Shown: positions 24,525 to 33,077 of the stretch, piece by piece
Position numbering within the stretch: position 1 is the first letter of the stretch
Layout: each line of letters begins with the position of its first letter
DNA from: Actinomadura terrae
GTDB lineage: Bacteria; Actinomycetota; Actinomycetes; Streptosporangiales; Streptosporangiaceae
Reading direction: 5' to 3'
Assembly (NCBI RefSeq): GCF_022751215.1
Contig: NZ_JAICDG010000004.1
Location: forward strand, 248,001-312,000
DNA: 64,000 bases
Notes under the pieces: generated by a model
Seen by the model: only the letters and a program-made list of their open reading frames with translations
Told to the model about the DNA's origin: nothing
Databases searched by the model: none
Translations under genes and position numbers: made by a program

Positions 24525-25290
24525 AAGCGACACCGGCCAATTGCCACCAACCCCGCAAACGCCGCCTCCCCACCCGGCTAAGCGAGACCGGCCAGATCGC
24601 ACCCAACCGTACGAACGCCGCCTCCCTCCCGTGTGCGAGACCGGCTAGATGGCACCCAACCGCGCGACTGCCGCCGTCCCACGCCCCTAAGCCACACCGG
24701 CCAAATGCCACCCAACCGTCCGCCCCCGCCCCCTCAGCGAGACCGCCCCAAGCCACCTAACCCGCGAACGCCGCCTTTCCGCCCTTTGAGCGAAACCGGC
24801 TAACCGGCACTCACCGCGCGCGCCCCGCCTCCCCGCGCCTTGAGCGAGACCGGCCAGATGGCATCCAACCCTGCGATCACCGCCTCCCCTGAACGAGACC
24901 GGCTAGGGCGTGTTTCAAAGTGGCCTCAGCCGTCACGCGGGCGTGTAGCCGAGCGGTGGGGCGGACACCGGAGGCGGGCCCGCCCGGGAAGCTCGCGAAG
25001 CGATTCCGCGCCCGCCAAGGCACGGTCACTGCCCGAGCCGCCAGGCGAGGGCAGTGGGCCGGGACCTTGAAGCACTGCCTAGGCGGCATCCACCGTGCGA
25101 TCGCCGCGGCGGTCGCCGACGGCCCGTCCGCGCCCGTCGGGACGCTGGACGTGCTAACTCCCACCGAGGGCCTCCCCGCCCCCCTGAGCGGGATCGGCTC
25201 TCGTCTAGGTGGCGTAGCTCCCACCCTCGAGACCACGCCCTCCCCGCCCCCCTGAACGAGATCGGTTCCCCGGCCATGACGGGGACGTGG
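24525..25290. repeat. Degenerate ~54-bp tandem repeat array, about 10 units
   Basis: Units begin near 24525, 24580, 24633, 24689, 24735, 24788, 24842, 24891, 25186 and 25254, with spacing of 46-56 bp in the left part. The conserved half of each unit reads roughly GAGCGAGACCGGCTAGATGG then CACCCAACC, and the second half GCGAACGCCGCCTCCCC is looser. Units have diverged by substitutions and small indels, so the array is old. The eighth unit is split by the insertion at 24906-25079 and resumes after it. Neither strand keeps an open frame through the array. Confidence 0.85.
24906..25079. mobile_element. MITE-like element with TA target duplication
   Basis: A 174-bp non-coding segment is bounded by inverted ends GGGCGTGTTTCAAAGT (left) and, reading inward from the right, GGCAGTGCTTCAAGGT, which agree at about 12 of 16 positions. 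TA lies on both sides (24904-24905 and 25080-25081). Removing the element and one TA rejoins the two halves of a tandem-repeat unit, so the empty site can be read directly. TA duplication is typical of IS630/Tc1-mariner-type transposases acting in trans; no transposase of that type is in the window. Confidence 0.7.
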
Positions 25291-25356
25291 CGCGCGCGTG
25301 CCCTCTCACCCCGCGAGGTCGGTCAAGCCCAGCCCCCGCGCTGATCGGCCGCCGAG

Positions 25357-26565
25357 TCAGCATTCGACATAAAGGGCTTCCAAGCCGCGCAGGACGAATC
25401 CGGGCTTCCACTTCGGCTCGTCCACCAGCCGGAGACCGGGGGCAAGTCGCAGCAGCGCGCCATAGGACTCGGCGAGCTCGATCCGAGCCAGCGGCGCCCC
25501 CAGGCAGTAATGGATACCGAGCCCGAAGGTGATGTGCGGATTCGGATCCCGCCCCAGGTCAAGGCGGTCAGGCTCGGCGAACACCGCAGGGTCACGGTTG
25601 GCGGACGCGAACTGCAACGCGACCTCGGCACCGCGCGGAATGTCGATTCCCGCAACGGTGATGTCCTCCAGCACCCACCGCTCGAACATCGGCGCCGGCG
25701 TGTCATACCGCAGCAGTTCCTCGATCGCGGCGGGAATGAGCGAGGCGTCAGCGCGCAGCCGCGCCAGCTCCCCGGGATGGCGGAACAGCGCCCACCAACC
25801 GTTTCCGGTCGTATTGACCGTGGCCTCGTGGCCCGCGTTGAGCAGCAGGACGCAGGTGCCGATCAACTCGTCCTCGGTGATCCGGTCGCCACCGTCGACG
25901 ACCTGGGCGAGCGCGCTGATCAGGTCGTCGCGCGGCGCGTCCTTCCGCTGCCGCGCCAGATCGCGCAGGTACTCGGAGAACTCGGCGGCGGCCCGGACGG
26001 CCGACCGCTGCACGTCCTGCGGCGGGTTCAGCTCGTACATGCCGCAGATGTCGGCGGACCAGGGACGCAGCAGGTGCCGGTCCGCCACCGGCACGCCCAG
26101 CATCTCGGCGATCACGTTCACCGGCAGCGGCTCGGCGACCTCCGCGAGCAGGTCGCCGCCCCCCTTGGCCACCAGGGACTCGGCCAGTTCCCCGGCAAGC
26201 CGGCGGATCATCGGCCGCAGCCCCTCCACCATTCGCGCCGTGAACGCCTTCGACACGAGGCGCCGCAGCCGCGTATGCGTGGGCGGCTCCATGTCGAGCA
26301 GCCCGGCGCGGACGAGATCCCAGAACGGTTTGACGAACTCGCTCTCCGGCTCCTGGCCGAACTCCTCGTGCCCGGCGATGTGCAGGTAGGTGCGCCCGAG
26401 CCGCCGATCCCTCAGCAGCGCGTTCACATCCTCGTACCTGCTGATCACCCATTGGTCGCTGGGCTCATGGAAGAAGACCGGGCGCTCAGCGCGCAGCCAC
26501 TCGAACACGGGGTAGGGGTCGGTGACGAAATCAGGTGAGCACGGATCGTAGGCCAGCTCATTCAT
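25357..26565 (-). CDS. Cytochrome P450
   Basis: This 402-residue class I P450 shows the I-helix LLNAGHEATVNTTGNG, the K-helix EELLRY, and the heme-binding FGLGIHYCLGAPLARIEL, all at normal spacing. It has no insertion like the P450 at 6066. It begins 27 bp after the MarR gene in the same orientation, so the two are likely one transcript, with MarR responding to a substrate or inhibitor. No ferredoxin or ferredoxin reductase gene is adjacent. The reaction is unknown; detoxification or tailoring of an aromatic compound would fit MarR control. Confidence 0.93.
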   Translation of the reverse strand: MNELAYDPCSPDFVTDPYPVFEWLRAERPVFFHEPSDQWVISRYEDVNALLRDRRLGRTYLHIAGHEEFGQEPESEFVKPFWDLVRAGLLDMEPPTHTRLRRLVSKAFTARMVEGLRPMIRRLAGELAESLVAKGGGDLLAEVAEPLPVNVIAEMLGVPVADRHLLRPWSADICGMYELNPPQDVQRSAVRAAAEFSEYLRDLARQRKDAPRDDLISALAQVVDGGDRITEDELIGTCVLLLNAGHEATVNTTGNGWWALFRHPGELARLRADASLIPAAIEELLRYDTPAPMFERWVLEDITVAGIDIPRGAEVALQFASANRDPAVFAEPDRLDLGRDPNPHITFGLGIHYCLGAPLARIELAESYGALLRLAPGLRLVDEPKWKPGFVLRGLEALYVEC

Positions 26566-26592
26566 GGTTCCGACGATAAGCCCGTGAACCGC

Positions 26593-27039
26593 TCATTCCG
26601 AGCCCGCATCGGTGACAGAACCGGGCATCAGATGGCGGGCCAGCGTCTCCAGCGCCGCCGTCACCTCCCGAACGTGCTCCGGACCGCCCAGCGCAGCCGT
26701 CAGGGCCCCTTCGATACTGGCCGCGCGCACCTCGGCCACCCGCTCGGACTCCTCGCCCGCCTTGCGCACCAACGACCGCCGCCGATCCGCCGGATCCGGC
26801 GCCGTCACCACCGACCCCGCCTCCCGGAGCCGCGCCACGGCCATCGACACCTGGCTCTGCGGCAACCCGGTGCGCTCGGCGATCTCCCCCACGGCCGTGT
26901 CCGGATGCCCGACGACATCGCTCAACACGATCAGCACCGCCCGCGCCCCCCCGCGCTCCCCACCCCGCGCCGCAGGCATCGCCTCCTCCCCGACCTTCAT
27001 CAACGCCCGCCCCAACAAGAACAACTCAACACCGTTCAC
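26593..27039 (-). CDS. MarR-family transcriptional regulator
   Basis: This 148-residue protein has the MarR winged helix: VLIVLSDVVGHPDTAVGEIAE, recognition helix TGLPQSQVSMAVARLREAG, and the wing VVTAPDPADRRRSLVRKAG with the family D-x-R-D/R pattern. It precedes a P450 gene by 27 bp. The GTG start at 27039 has GAGGGG directly in front, so the exact start is uncertain. Paired direct repeats at 27062-27086, just upstream, are its likely operator. Confidence 0.88.
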   Translation of the reverse strand: MNGVELFLLGRALMKVGEEAMPAARGGERGGARAVLIVLSDVVGHPDTAVGEIAERTGLPQSQVSMAVARLREAGSVVTAPDPADRRRSLVRKAGEESERVAEVRAASIEGALTAALGGPEHVREVTAALETLARHLMPGSVTDAGSE

Positions 27040-27061
27040 CCCCTCAACTTACATCCAGATA

Positions 27062-27086
27062 GATACATCAAACTTGATACATCAAA
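27062..27086 (-). promoter_or_regulatory. Operator-like repeats of the MarR-P450 operon
   Basis: GATACATCAAA occurs twice (27062-27072 and 27076-27086) with a 3-bp gap. Overlapping them, TTGATACATCAA (27074-27085) is a palindrome with arms TTGAT/ATCAA. The stretch is AT-rich in a GC-rich background and lies 23-47 bp upstream of the MarR start, as expected for autorepression. Confidence 0.5.
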
Positions 27087-28076
27087 ATAGATCCATTAAG
27101 CTCCCCCCACCTGCAACCCCCAACCCCCACACGACCACCCACCCACACGCCCCCCACACGCCGCTCAACACCACCGCCCCCCTCACACCCTCGTCTCCCA
27201 CCACACCCGCCCTCCTCACACCACCGTCCGCCTCCGTCACCCCGCCGCCCCCTCAACGGCCCTCTCACACCGCCTCCTCGCTCACCGCCTCCTCGCTCAC
27301 CGCCCCCTCGCTCACCGCCCCCTCGCTCACCGCCCCCTCGCTCACCGCCCCCTTGTTCACGCCCCTTGTTCACGCCCCTTGTTCACCGCCCTCGCTCACC
27401 GCCCCTCGCTCACCGACCTCCACCGCGCCATCGCCAGCCCAACCAGTCCCATCCACACCAGCACGCGCTCACCGCAGCCACCCCCATCACCGTCCGCCCA
27501 CCCACGCCGCCGCCCCACATGCGCCGCGTACCTACACCACCGCCCCACACACCGATTTCGAGTCTCTGCACGCACCCCCATGTTGAACCGCGGCCCACCC
27601 GCGGACCTCTTTGCGGCATGGCGTCTACCCGAGCCGTCCCGGCATGGCCTGAACGGCACGGCCTGGTGCTGGTCCCTGCTGGAGAAGAGCACGCATAGTA
27701 GCCCTGTGAGGCCTGGCAGCCGGCGATGCCGGTGAGCCCGTACAGGACCTTTGCCGAGGTGAGGACGTTCGCACCCGAGCCGAGGGCATGGACGGCGAGG
27801 CCAGGAGCGGGATGCTTTTGGCGGTGGCTACCTCGCGGGACAGCGTGACGCGAACGCACGACCTGAGCAGCACGATCCGAACAGCACGGCCTGGTGCTTG
27901 TGCAGTGCGCTCGGCGCCGCTCAGCTAGCGCCCCGCTTCTTGGCTCCGAGAACGTGAGCCCTGCCGGGACCTGTGATGCGGCAAGCCAGGTTGCGCAGCC
28001 CTCTTCTTGGCCCTGACAACCCCCGATCAATCTCGCTCTCACATGAGCAACCTCGTTTCGAGAGGACGTAGAAGAC
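27087..28076. other. ~1-kb region without a supported gene
   Basis: The left part (27100-27270) is C-rich simple sequence, followed by the 15-bp tandem array (27271-27413). Farther right, a 23-bp sequence with core GGCACGGCCTGGTGCT or GCACGGCCTGGTGCT occurs at 27651-27673 and 27879-27901 with two mismatches, 228 bp apart. Open frames across 27600-28000 have no family resemblance I can recognise. They may be remnants of a decayed gene or element. Confidence 0.55.
27271..27413. repeat. 15-bp tandem repeat array
   Basis: Ten head-to-tail units of the type CGCCCCCTCGCTCAC run through this stretch. The first six are exactly 15 bp and differ by a few substitutions; the last four are 13-14 bp. On the minus strand the 15-mers would read Gly-Gly-Gly-Glu-Arg, but frame is lost in the 13-mers and there is no start signal, so I treat it as a non-coding minisatellite. 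Confidence 0.85.
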
Positions 28077-28916
28077 ATGGCAACCACCACGAGCGCGATG
28101 CTCCCCATACCTGGAGCCGAGCTGTACTACGAGATCCGGGGGGACGGACCGGTGTTGGTGATCGGCCAAAGTGGCGAGGGGGACGCGCGGCGGAGTGCGG
28201 ACATGGTCGATCGACTGGTCGAGCACTACACCGTGGTCACCTATGACCGGCGCGGGTTGTCACGGACCGCCGTCGCCGACCCGACCGCGCCCGTCTCGCC
28301 CGAGACGCACGCCGAGGACGTCCACCATCTGCTGGCGGCGCTCACCGACGAGCCCGCGCTCATGCTCGGGTGCAGCCTGGGCGCGCTCTACGGGCTTCAC
28401 CTGGCCGCCGCGCACCCTGGGCAGCTCTCCACGCTCATCGCTCATGACGTGGCCGCGCCTGGTTTGCTGCCTCCTTCCGATCGCGCCCGGATCGACCGCA
28501 CGCTCGCCGAGGTCGAGGCCACCGCTCGCGCGGGCGGCTGGCGTGCCGCCATCGCTATGGTCGCCGCCGCCACCGGGCTCGATCCCGCCCGTATGGAGAC
28601 CGAGTCCGGCGTCACGTTGGTACCGATGACCGAGGAGCGGGCCGCCAACATGACGTACTACCTGACCAATGACGTTTCCGAGCTTCGCCGCAGCACCCTC
28701 GGGCCCAAGGAGGTCGCCGCGGCCGCCAGCGGCACGCGCATCGTGCCCGCCGCCGGTGTCGATTCGAAGAACGCCTGGAACCATCGGTGCGCCGAGGAGC
28801 TGGCCTCCGTCCTCAACACCCCGCTCGTGGAGTTCCCCGGCGGACACAACGGCAACACGGCGTTCCCGCGTGCTTTCGCCGCCCGTCTGCACGAGATCTT
28901 GACGCTCACCTCCTGA
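28077..28916 (+). CDS. Alpha/beta hydrolase
   Basis: This 279-residue protein has the alpha/beta-hydrolase fold: PGAELYYEIRGDGPVLVIGQSG (oxyanion region), VVTYDRRGLSRT, the nucleophile elbow MLGCSLGALYG with Cys-x-Ser-x-Gly, and a C-terminal VEFPGGHNGN carrying the catalytic His. The elbow G-C-S-L-G follows G-x-S-x-G with Ser as nucleophile. Similar proteins are annotated as esterases or haloperoxidase-like hydrolases. It stands alone, with a terminator just downstream, and follows 1 kb of gene-free DNA. Substrate unknown. Confidence 0.88.
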   Translation: MATTTSAMLPIPGAELYYEIRGDGPVLVIGQSGEGDARRSADMVDRLVEHYTVVTYDRRGLSRTAVADPTAPVSPETHAEDVHHLLAALTDEPALMLGCSLGALYGLHLAAAHPGQLSTLIAHDVAAPGLLPPSDRARIDRTLAEVEATARAGGWRAAIAMVAAATGLDPARMETESGVTLVPMTEERAANMTYYLTNDVSELRRSTLGPKEVAAAASGTRIVPAAGVDSKNAWNHRCAEELASVLNTPLVEFPGGHNGNTAFPRAFAARLHEILTLTS

Positions 28917-28931
28917 CGATCACTCGGGTGG

Positions 28932-28967
28932 GGTCGGCCCGCCCTCCCCCTCTCGGACGGGCCGACC
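28932..28967 (+). terminator. Terminator after the alpha/beta hydrolase
   Basis: GGTCGGCCCG (28932-28941) pairs perfectly with CGGGCCGACC (28958-28967) around a 16-base loop, 16 bp after the stop. Confidence 0.75.
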
Positions 28968-29030
28968 AACTCCATGGTCAGGGCCGGTGGTCGACGGCGG
29001 AAGTAGAATGGCGTTCTGTGGATAACCAGG

Positions 29031-31067
29031 TCAGCGGGCGGCCCAGTGGGTCGTGTCGCCCGAGGCCCGGCGGGCGGCCTGGGCCCGCCGCGCGGTCGCG
29101 TCGACGATCGCGCGCGCCTCTCCCAGGTCGCGGGCGGACGCGGCGACCTGCACCGGCCCCGGCGGCGCGTCCACGTGGACCGTCGCCAGCCCTTGGAGCC
29201 GCTGGAACAGGTTGGCCGTAAGGCGCACGCTCTGCGCGCGGGCGTGCGCGATGACGTCGGTGCGGCGGCAGGGCCAGCCGTGGCGGGCCACGAACACCAC
29301 GTCGTCGGTCCCGGCGCCGCCCGCGCGGTCGGCGGCCACCGCCTTCGACGACGCGGGGACGAGAGGCACCGCGTCGATGTTCGTCCCCGGAAACACCTGC
29401 GACACCAGATAGATGGCGACCTGCCGGGGCGCCACCGGCAGAAGCGTCGAGGAGAGCGCCTGACGCTCACCCGCGTAACCGGCGACGGTGACCTCGACCC
29501 GCGCCCATCCCAGGGCACGCCAGAGCGCCGGTTCGACGATGCTGACCGCCTGCACCCGTCCGGGCGGAAGGGTCTGCATGCGGGTCTCCAGCAGCCCGTA
29601 GCGCAGTCGGATACCGTCCGGCGACATCGCGACCGTGAAGTTGGCGTACATCACCAGGGGCGCGATGACGGCGCGGATCAGACCGAGGAACGCGGGCACG
29701 GCGACGGCGAGCATTCCGCCTTCCGCGTACGCCACGAGAAACAGCAGCGAGGCCAGGAACAGGACGACCGTCCCGATCACGGGGAACCGCACCAGCAGCG
29801 ACCCGAACAGCGCACCGAAGGGCACGCGCCACAGGTGGCGTTCGGGCGCTTCGGGCGTATGTCCGGGCAGACCGGCCGCGCGCGCGAGGAGTTCGGCCCG
29901 TAGTTGCTGGGCGGAACGGCGGCCGAGATAGCGAAGCGCGATTTCGCTTTGTTCGCCTCCGGCAAGCTCCACCCTCACCTCGGCGAGGGCGAAGACGCGG
30001 GTGACCAAGGGACGGACGAGGTCGATGGCCTGGACGCGCGACAGCGGTATGCGGCGCTTCCGCTTGCGGAGCAGTCCGGCTTCGACGACGAGGTCGTCAC
30101 CGTCCACGCGGAACCGCAGCCCCAGCCACGCCCACAGACCGGAACCCACGGCGATCGCCGTCATGGGGACGCTCACGATCAGGAACCTGGCGATCACCTC
30201 GGGGGTCAACTCGATGGTGATGCCCTCATCGGTCTGCGTGAGCAGCAGCGGAAAGCCGAGCAGGACGAAGTACACGATGAGGATGAAGAACGCCCGCAAT
30301 GGCGCGGTCGCCCAATGCAGCCTGTGTGTCCCCTCGGAGAACCGCACCGGTGGGGGTGGGCCGTACCCCGGATGGGGGCCATACCCGTAGGGCGGACGGG
30401 GCGGACCATAGGGCGACCCCGGATACGGCGGACGAGGAGGCCCATAAGGAGGGTGTCCGTTAGGGGGATATGGACCGTGCGGGCCATAGGGCCCCGAGGC
30501 GCTATACGGCCCGGGCACACCGTGGGAGCCCGGCGCCCCGTGAGAGCCCAGCGCACCGTGAGGGCCCAGCGCACCGTGAGGGCCCAGCGCACCGTGAGGG
30601 CCCAGCGCCCCGTGAGGGCCTGGCCCGCCGGGAGGGCCCGGCGTTCCGTAGGGGCCCAGCACGCTGTGAGGGCCCGGCGCTCCATTGGGACCCGGCGCCC
30701 CGTGAGGGCCTGGCGCGCCGTGAGAGCCTGGCGTTCCGTAGGGACCCGGGCCGCCGGGAGCGCCCGGCGCTCCTTCGGGACCCGGCGCTCTGTGGGGTCC
30801 TGGTGCTTCGTGAGGGCCCGGCGCTTCGTATGGTCCGGGTTGTCCATAGGGGGCGGGTCGGCTATACGGGCCTGGGTGCGCAGGCTGGCCTTGCGGGCCG
30901 TGGTCCCCCGGCTGGGCTTGAGGTCCATACGGCCCAGGGGAGCCGTTCTGCCCTGGAGGGCCATACGGACCGGCGGGGCCGGGCGCCCCATACGGCCCCT
31001 GCGAATGTGGGTGAGGGCCGTTGGAAGAATCCTCGTTTTCCGGAGGAGGGCCGAAAGGGCCGCTCAT
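29031..31067 (-). CDS. Membrane protein with collagen-like N-terminus and two bacterial PH (DUF304) domains
   Basis: From the ATG at 31067, which overlaps the upstream stop as ATGA, this is 678 residues. The first ~235 residues are Gly-Pro-rich repeats of the type GPHGALGPHGAP and PYGPPRPPYG, close to collagen Gly-X-Y periodicity. Then come two membrane-span pairs, each followed by a bPH2/DUF304 domain (LRFRVDGDDLVVEAGLLRKRKRRIPLSRVQAID and IRLRYGLLETRMQTLPPGRVQAVSI), as in YdbT-family proteins. At 30540-30625 the DNA holds nearly perfect 18-bp tandem units (six codons), so the tail is still expanding or contracting. Function in the family is not known. It forms a pair with the shorter PH protein upstream. 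Confidence 0.88.
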   Translation of the reverse strand: MSGPFGPPPENEDSSNGPHPHSQGPYGAPGPAGPYGPPGQNGSPGPYGPQAQPGDHGPQGQPAHPGPYSRPAPYGQPGPYEAPGPHEAPGPHRAPGPEGAPGAPGGPGPYGTPGSHGAPGPHGAPGPNGAPGPHSVLGPYGTPGPPGGPGPHGALGPHGALGPHGALGPHGALGSHGAPGSHGVPGPYSASGPYGPHGPYPPNGHPPYGPPRPPYPGSPYGPPRPPYGYGPHPGYGPPPPVRFSEGTHRLHWATAPLRAFFILIVYFVLLGFPLLLTQTDEGITIELTPEVIARFLIVSVPMTAIAVGSGLWAWLGLRFRVDGDDLVVEAGLLRKRKRRIPLSRVQAIDLVRPLVTRVFALAEVRVELAGGEQSEIALRYLGRRSAQQLRAELLARAAGLPGHTPEAPERHLWRVPFGALFGSLLVRFPVIGTVVLFLASLLFLVAYAEGGMLAVAVPAFLGLIRAVIAPLVMYANFTVAMSPDGIRLRYGLLETRMQTLPPGRVQAVSIVEPALWRALGWARVEVTVAGYAGERQALSSTLLPVAPRQVAIYLVSQVFPGTNIDAVPLVPASSKAVAADRAGGAGTDDVVFVARHGWPCRRTDVIAHARAQSVRLTANLFQRLQGLATVHVDAPPGPVQVAASARDLGEARAIVDATARRAQAARRASGDTTHWAAR

Positions 31068-31780
31068 AGACCCATGCTCCGCTCCTCGCCCTTCCGGGCG
31101 AGGCGATCGCGTAGGGGTCCGGCGTCTGCCGCGGGCAGGCCCGGGATGGTGGCATCGGTGGCCGCCGCGGCGGTGTGCATGCGGACGGTGGCGATTCCCA
31201 TCCACCGCTCCAGTAGCCCAGCCGTCACGTCCACGAACTGCATCCGCCCGTAGGGCACGACGATGAGCCGCTTGACGAGCACCCCATACGTGACGATGAG
31301 GTCGTCCCCCCGCTCCGCATAGCCGAAGGACCGGCGGCCCAGTTCGGCCATGGCTCCCGCAAGGACGACCACGAGCATCAGGGCCGCGAGCCACATGGCG
31401 GCGGCCACCGCGCCTCCGCCGTTCCGCCACACCAGGAAGGCCCCGAGAGCGCCCACAGGGACCGCCCAGAGCACAGCCGTAAGGAGCCGGTGCCAGGTGT
31501 GGCGTTTGGAGATGGGTGACCAGTGGAGCCCGTTCCCGGGCGCGAACGCCTGGTCCGCTTGGTAGACCGGTGGCGCGGCCACCGCGCCGCCCTGGCCGTA
31601 CGCCGCGTAACCCCCCGGGTCCTGCGCCTGCCCCGTCACGGACGGCGACGCGCCCAGGCCCGGCCCGTCCTGGATTGCCCCGCCCTGGCCAGGGCTCGGC
31701 GACGACAACGGATGCGCCGCGCCCTGCGATCCCGGGTTTGCGGCGGGCTCATATGGCGGTTCGCCACGGCTCGCGTTCAT
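31064..31780 (-). CDS. Membrane protein with one bacterial PH (DUF304) domain
   Basis: This 238-residue protein has a ~65-residue Pro/Gly/Gln-rich N-terminus, two membrane spans (LLTAVLWAVPVGALGAFLVW and AAMWLAALMLVVVLAGAMAEL) and a bPH2 domain with FGYAERGDDLIVTYGVLVKRLIVVPYGRMQFVDVTAGLLERWMGIATVRMHTAA. It is the usual partner of the larger YdbT-like gene, to which it is coupled by an ATGA overlap. The start is ATG or GTG at 31780, 78 bp from the divergent nuoD-like gene. Confidence 0.88.
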   Translation of the reverse strand: MNASRGEPPYEPAANPGSQGAAHPLSSPSPGQGGAIQDGPGLGASPSVTGQAQDPGGYAAYGQGGAVAAPPVYQADQAFAPGNGLHWSPISKRHTWHRLLTAVLWAVPVGALGAFLVWRNGGGAVAAAMWLAALMLVVVLAGAMAELGRRSFGYAERGDDLIVTYGVLVKRLIVVPYGRMQFVDVTAGLLERWMGIATVRMHTAAAATDATIPGLPAADAGPLRDRLARKGEERSMGL

Positions 31781-31858
31781 CGCCTCTAGTCAACCGGATA
31801 ACCTCGACCGCTCGCCATGCGACTATGTGGCGGTGATCGGAGCGGCGGAGACGCGACC

Positions 31859-33007
31859 ATGACCACCGAGCGAATCGTCGGTATCGGTGCGGGCGCCAAG
31901 GAGCTCGCGACCGAGGACATGACCCTGAACATCGGGCCCCAGCACCCGTCCACGCACGGCGTGCTGCGGCTGAAGCTGACGCTGGACGGCGAGCGGATCT
32001 CGGCCGCCGAACCCATCATCGGCTACATGCACCGCGGCGCGGAGAAGCTGTTCGAGGTGCGCGACTTCCGGCAGATCATCGTGTTGGCCAACCGGCACGA
32101 CTGGCTGTCGGCGTTCTCCAGCGAGCTCGGGGTGGTGCTCGCCGTGGAGCGCATGCTGGGGATGGAGGTTCCGGTACGCGCCGTATGGGCGAGGACGTTG
32201 CTGGCGGAGCTGAACCGTGTCCTCAACCACCTGATGTTCCTCGGGTCCTATCCGCTGGAGGTAGGCGCGATCACCCCGATCTTCTACGCGTTCCGTGAGC
32301 GCGAAGTGCTGCAACGGGTGATGGAGGAGGTCTCCGGTGGACGCATGCACTACATGTTCAACCGTGTGGGCGGCCTGAAGGAGGAGTTGCCCGCAGGCTG
32401 GACGACACGCGCGCGGCACGCGGTCGCCGAGGTCCGGGCGCGCATGAGCGACATCGCGGATCTCATCATGGGCAATGAGATCTTCCGCGCGCGTACACGG
32501 GACGTGGGCGTCCTCACCCGGGAGCAGATCCTCCAGTACGGGGTGTCCGGCCCGATCGCGCGAGCGTCCGGTGTGGATTTCGACCTGCGGCGGGACGAAC
32601 CGTATCTGGCCTACGGCGAGATCCCCGTCCGCGTGGTCACCCGCCAGGAGGGCGACTGCCTCGCCCGGTTCGAGTGCCTTCTGGACCAGGTGTACGCGTC
32701 CCTCGACATCGCCGACGCCTGTCTGGACCGCCTCGCCGAGCTTCCGCCAGGACCGATCAACCAGCGGCTCCCGAAGGTGCTGAAGGTCCCGGAGGGCCAC
32801 ACCTACGCCTGGACGGAGAACCCGCTGGGCCTCAACGGCTACTACCTGGTGTCCCGCGGTGAGAAGACCCCGTGGCGGATGAAGCTCCGGTCGGCGTCGT
32901 TCAACAACATCCAGGTACTGGCGGAGCTGCTGCCCGGCAACCTGGTCGCCGACATGATCGCGATCCTCGGCTCGATGTTCTTCGTCGTCGGCGACATCGA
33001 CAAGTAA
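31859..33007 (+). CDS. Stand-alone NADH-quinone oxidoreductase subunit D (NuoD-like)
   Basis: From the ATG at 31859 this encodes 382 residues spanning the whole 49-kDa/NuoD subunit: MTLNIGPQHPSTHGVLRLKL at the N-terminus, IGYMHRGAEKLFE, NRVLNHLMFLGSYPLEVGA, and a C-terminus with WRMKLRSASFNN and ADMIAILGSMFFVVGDIDK. NuoD lines the quinone pocket of complex I. No other nuo gene is here, as with the extra nuoD2 of Streptomyces, so it may be a spare subunit or part of another complex. A MidA-type methyltransferase, whose mitochondrial relative modifies this subunit, lies 7 kb away. Confidence 0.92.
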   Translation: MTTERIVGIGAGAKELATEDMTLNIGPQHPSTHGVLRLKLTLDGERISAAEPIIGYMHRGAEKLFEVRDFRQIIVLANRHDWLSAFSSELGVVLAVERMLGMEVPVRAVWARTLLAELNRVLNHLMFLGSYPLEVGAITPIFYAFREREVLQRVMEEVSGGRMHYMFNRVGGLKEELPAGWTTRARHAVAEVRARMSDIADLIMGNEIFRARTRDVGVLTREQILQYGVSGPIARASGVDFDLRRDEPYLAYGEIPVRVVTRQEGDCLARFECLLDQVYASLDIADACLDRLAELPPGPINQRLPKVLKVPEGHTYAWTENPLGLNGYYLVSRGEKTPWRMKLRSASFNNIQVLAELLPGNLVADMIAILGSMFFVVGDIDK

Positions 33008-33077
33008 TCCGAATCAACGCCACCGCCCCCTCTACTAACCGCAGCCGCCCGACGCGAACTCCAAGAACGCGCCGAGG

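Larger units (their letters stand above)
24511..25356. other. 846-bp gene-free region made of repeats
   Basis: No gene is supported between the methyltransferase and the P450 that converges on it. Most of the gap is the degenerate tandem array (24525-25290) and the MITE-like insertion within it (24906-25079). Confidence 0.7.

Noticed and set aside
24525..25290. CRISPR-like alternation of conserved and variable segments
   Set aside because: The conserved half is itself degenerate, unit length varies, and there are no cas genes. It is an ordinary diverged tandem repeat.
27068..27373. GGGER-repeat protein on the minus strand
   Set aside because: It is the translation of the 15-bp minisatellite; frame is lost in the shorter units and no start signal exists.
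27625..28000. Decayed transposase in the gap before the alpha/beta hydrolase
   Set aside because: I could not match any frame to a transposase family; only the 23-bp direct repeat is solid.
30206..30991. Arg-rich open frames antisense to or alongside the collagen-like tail
   Set aside because: They arise from the repeated DNA in other frames. The frame linked to the PH domains is the real one.
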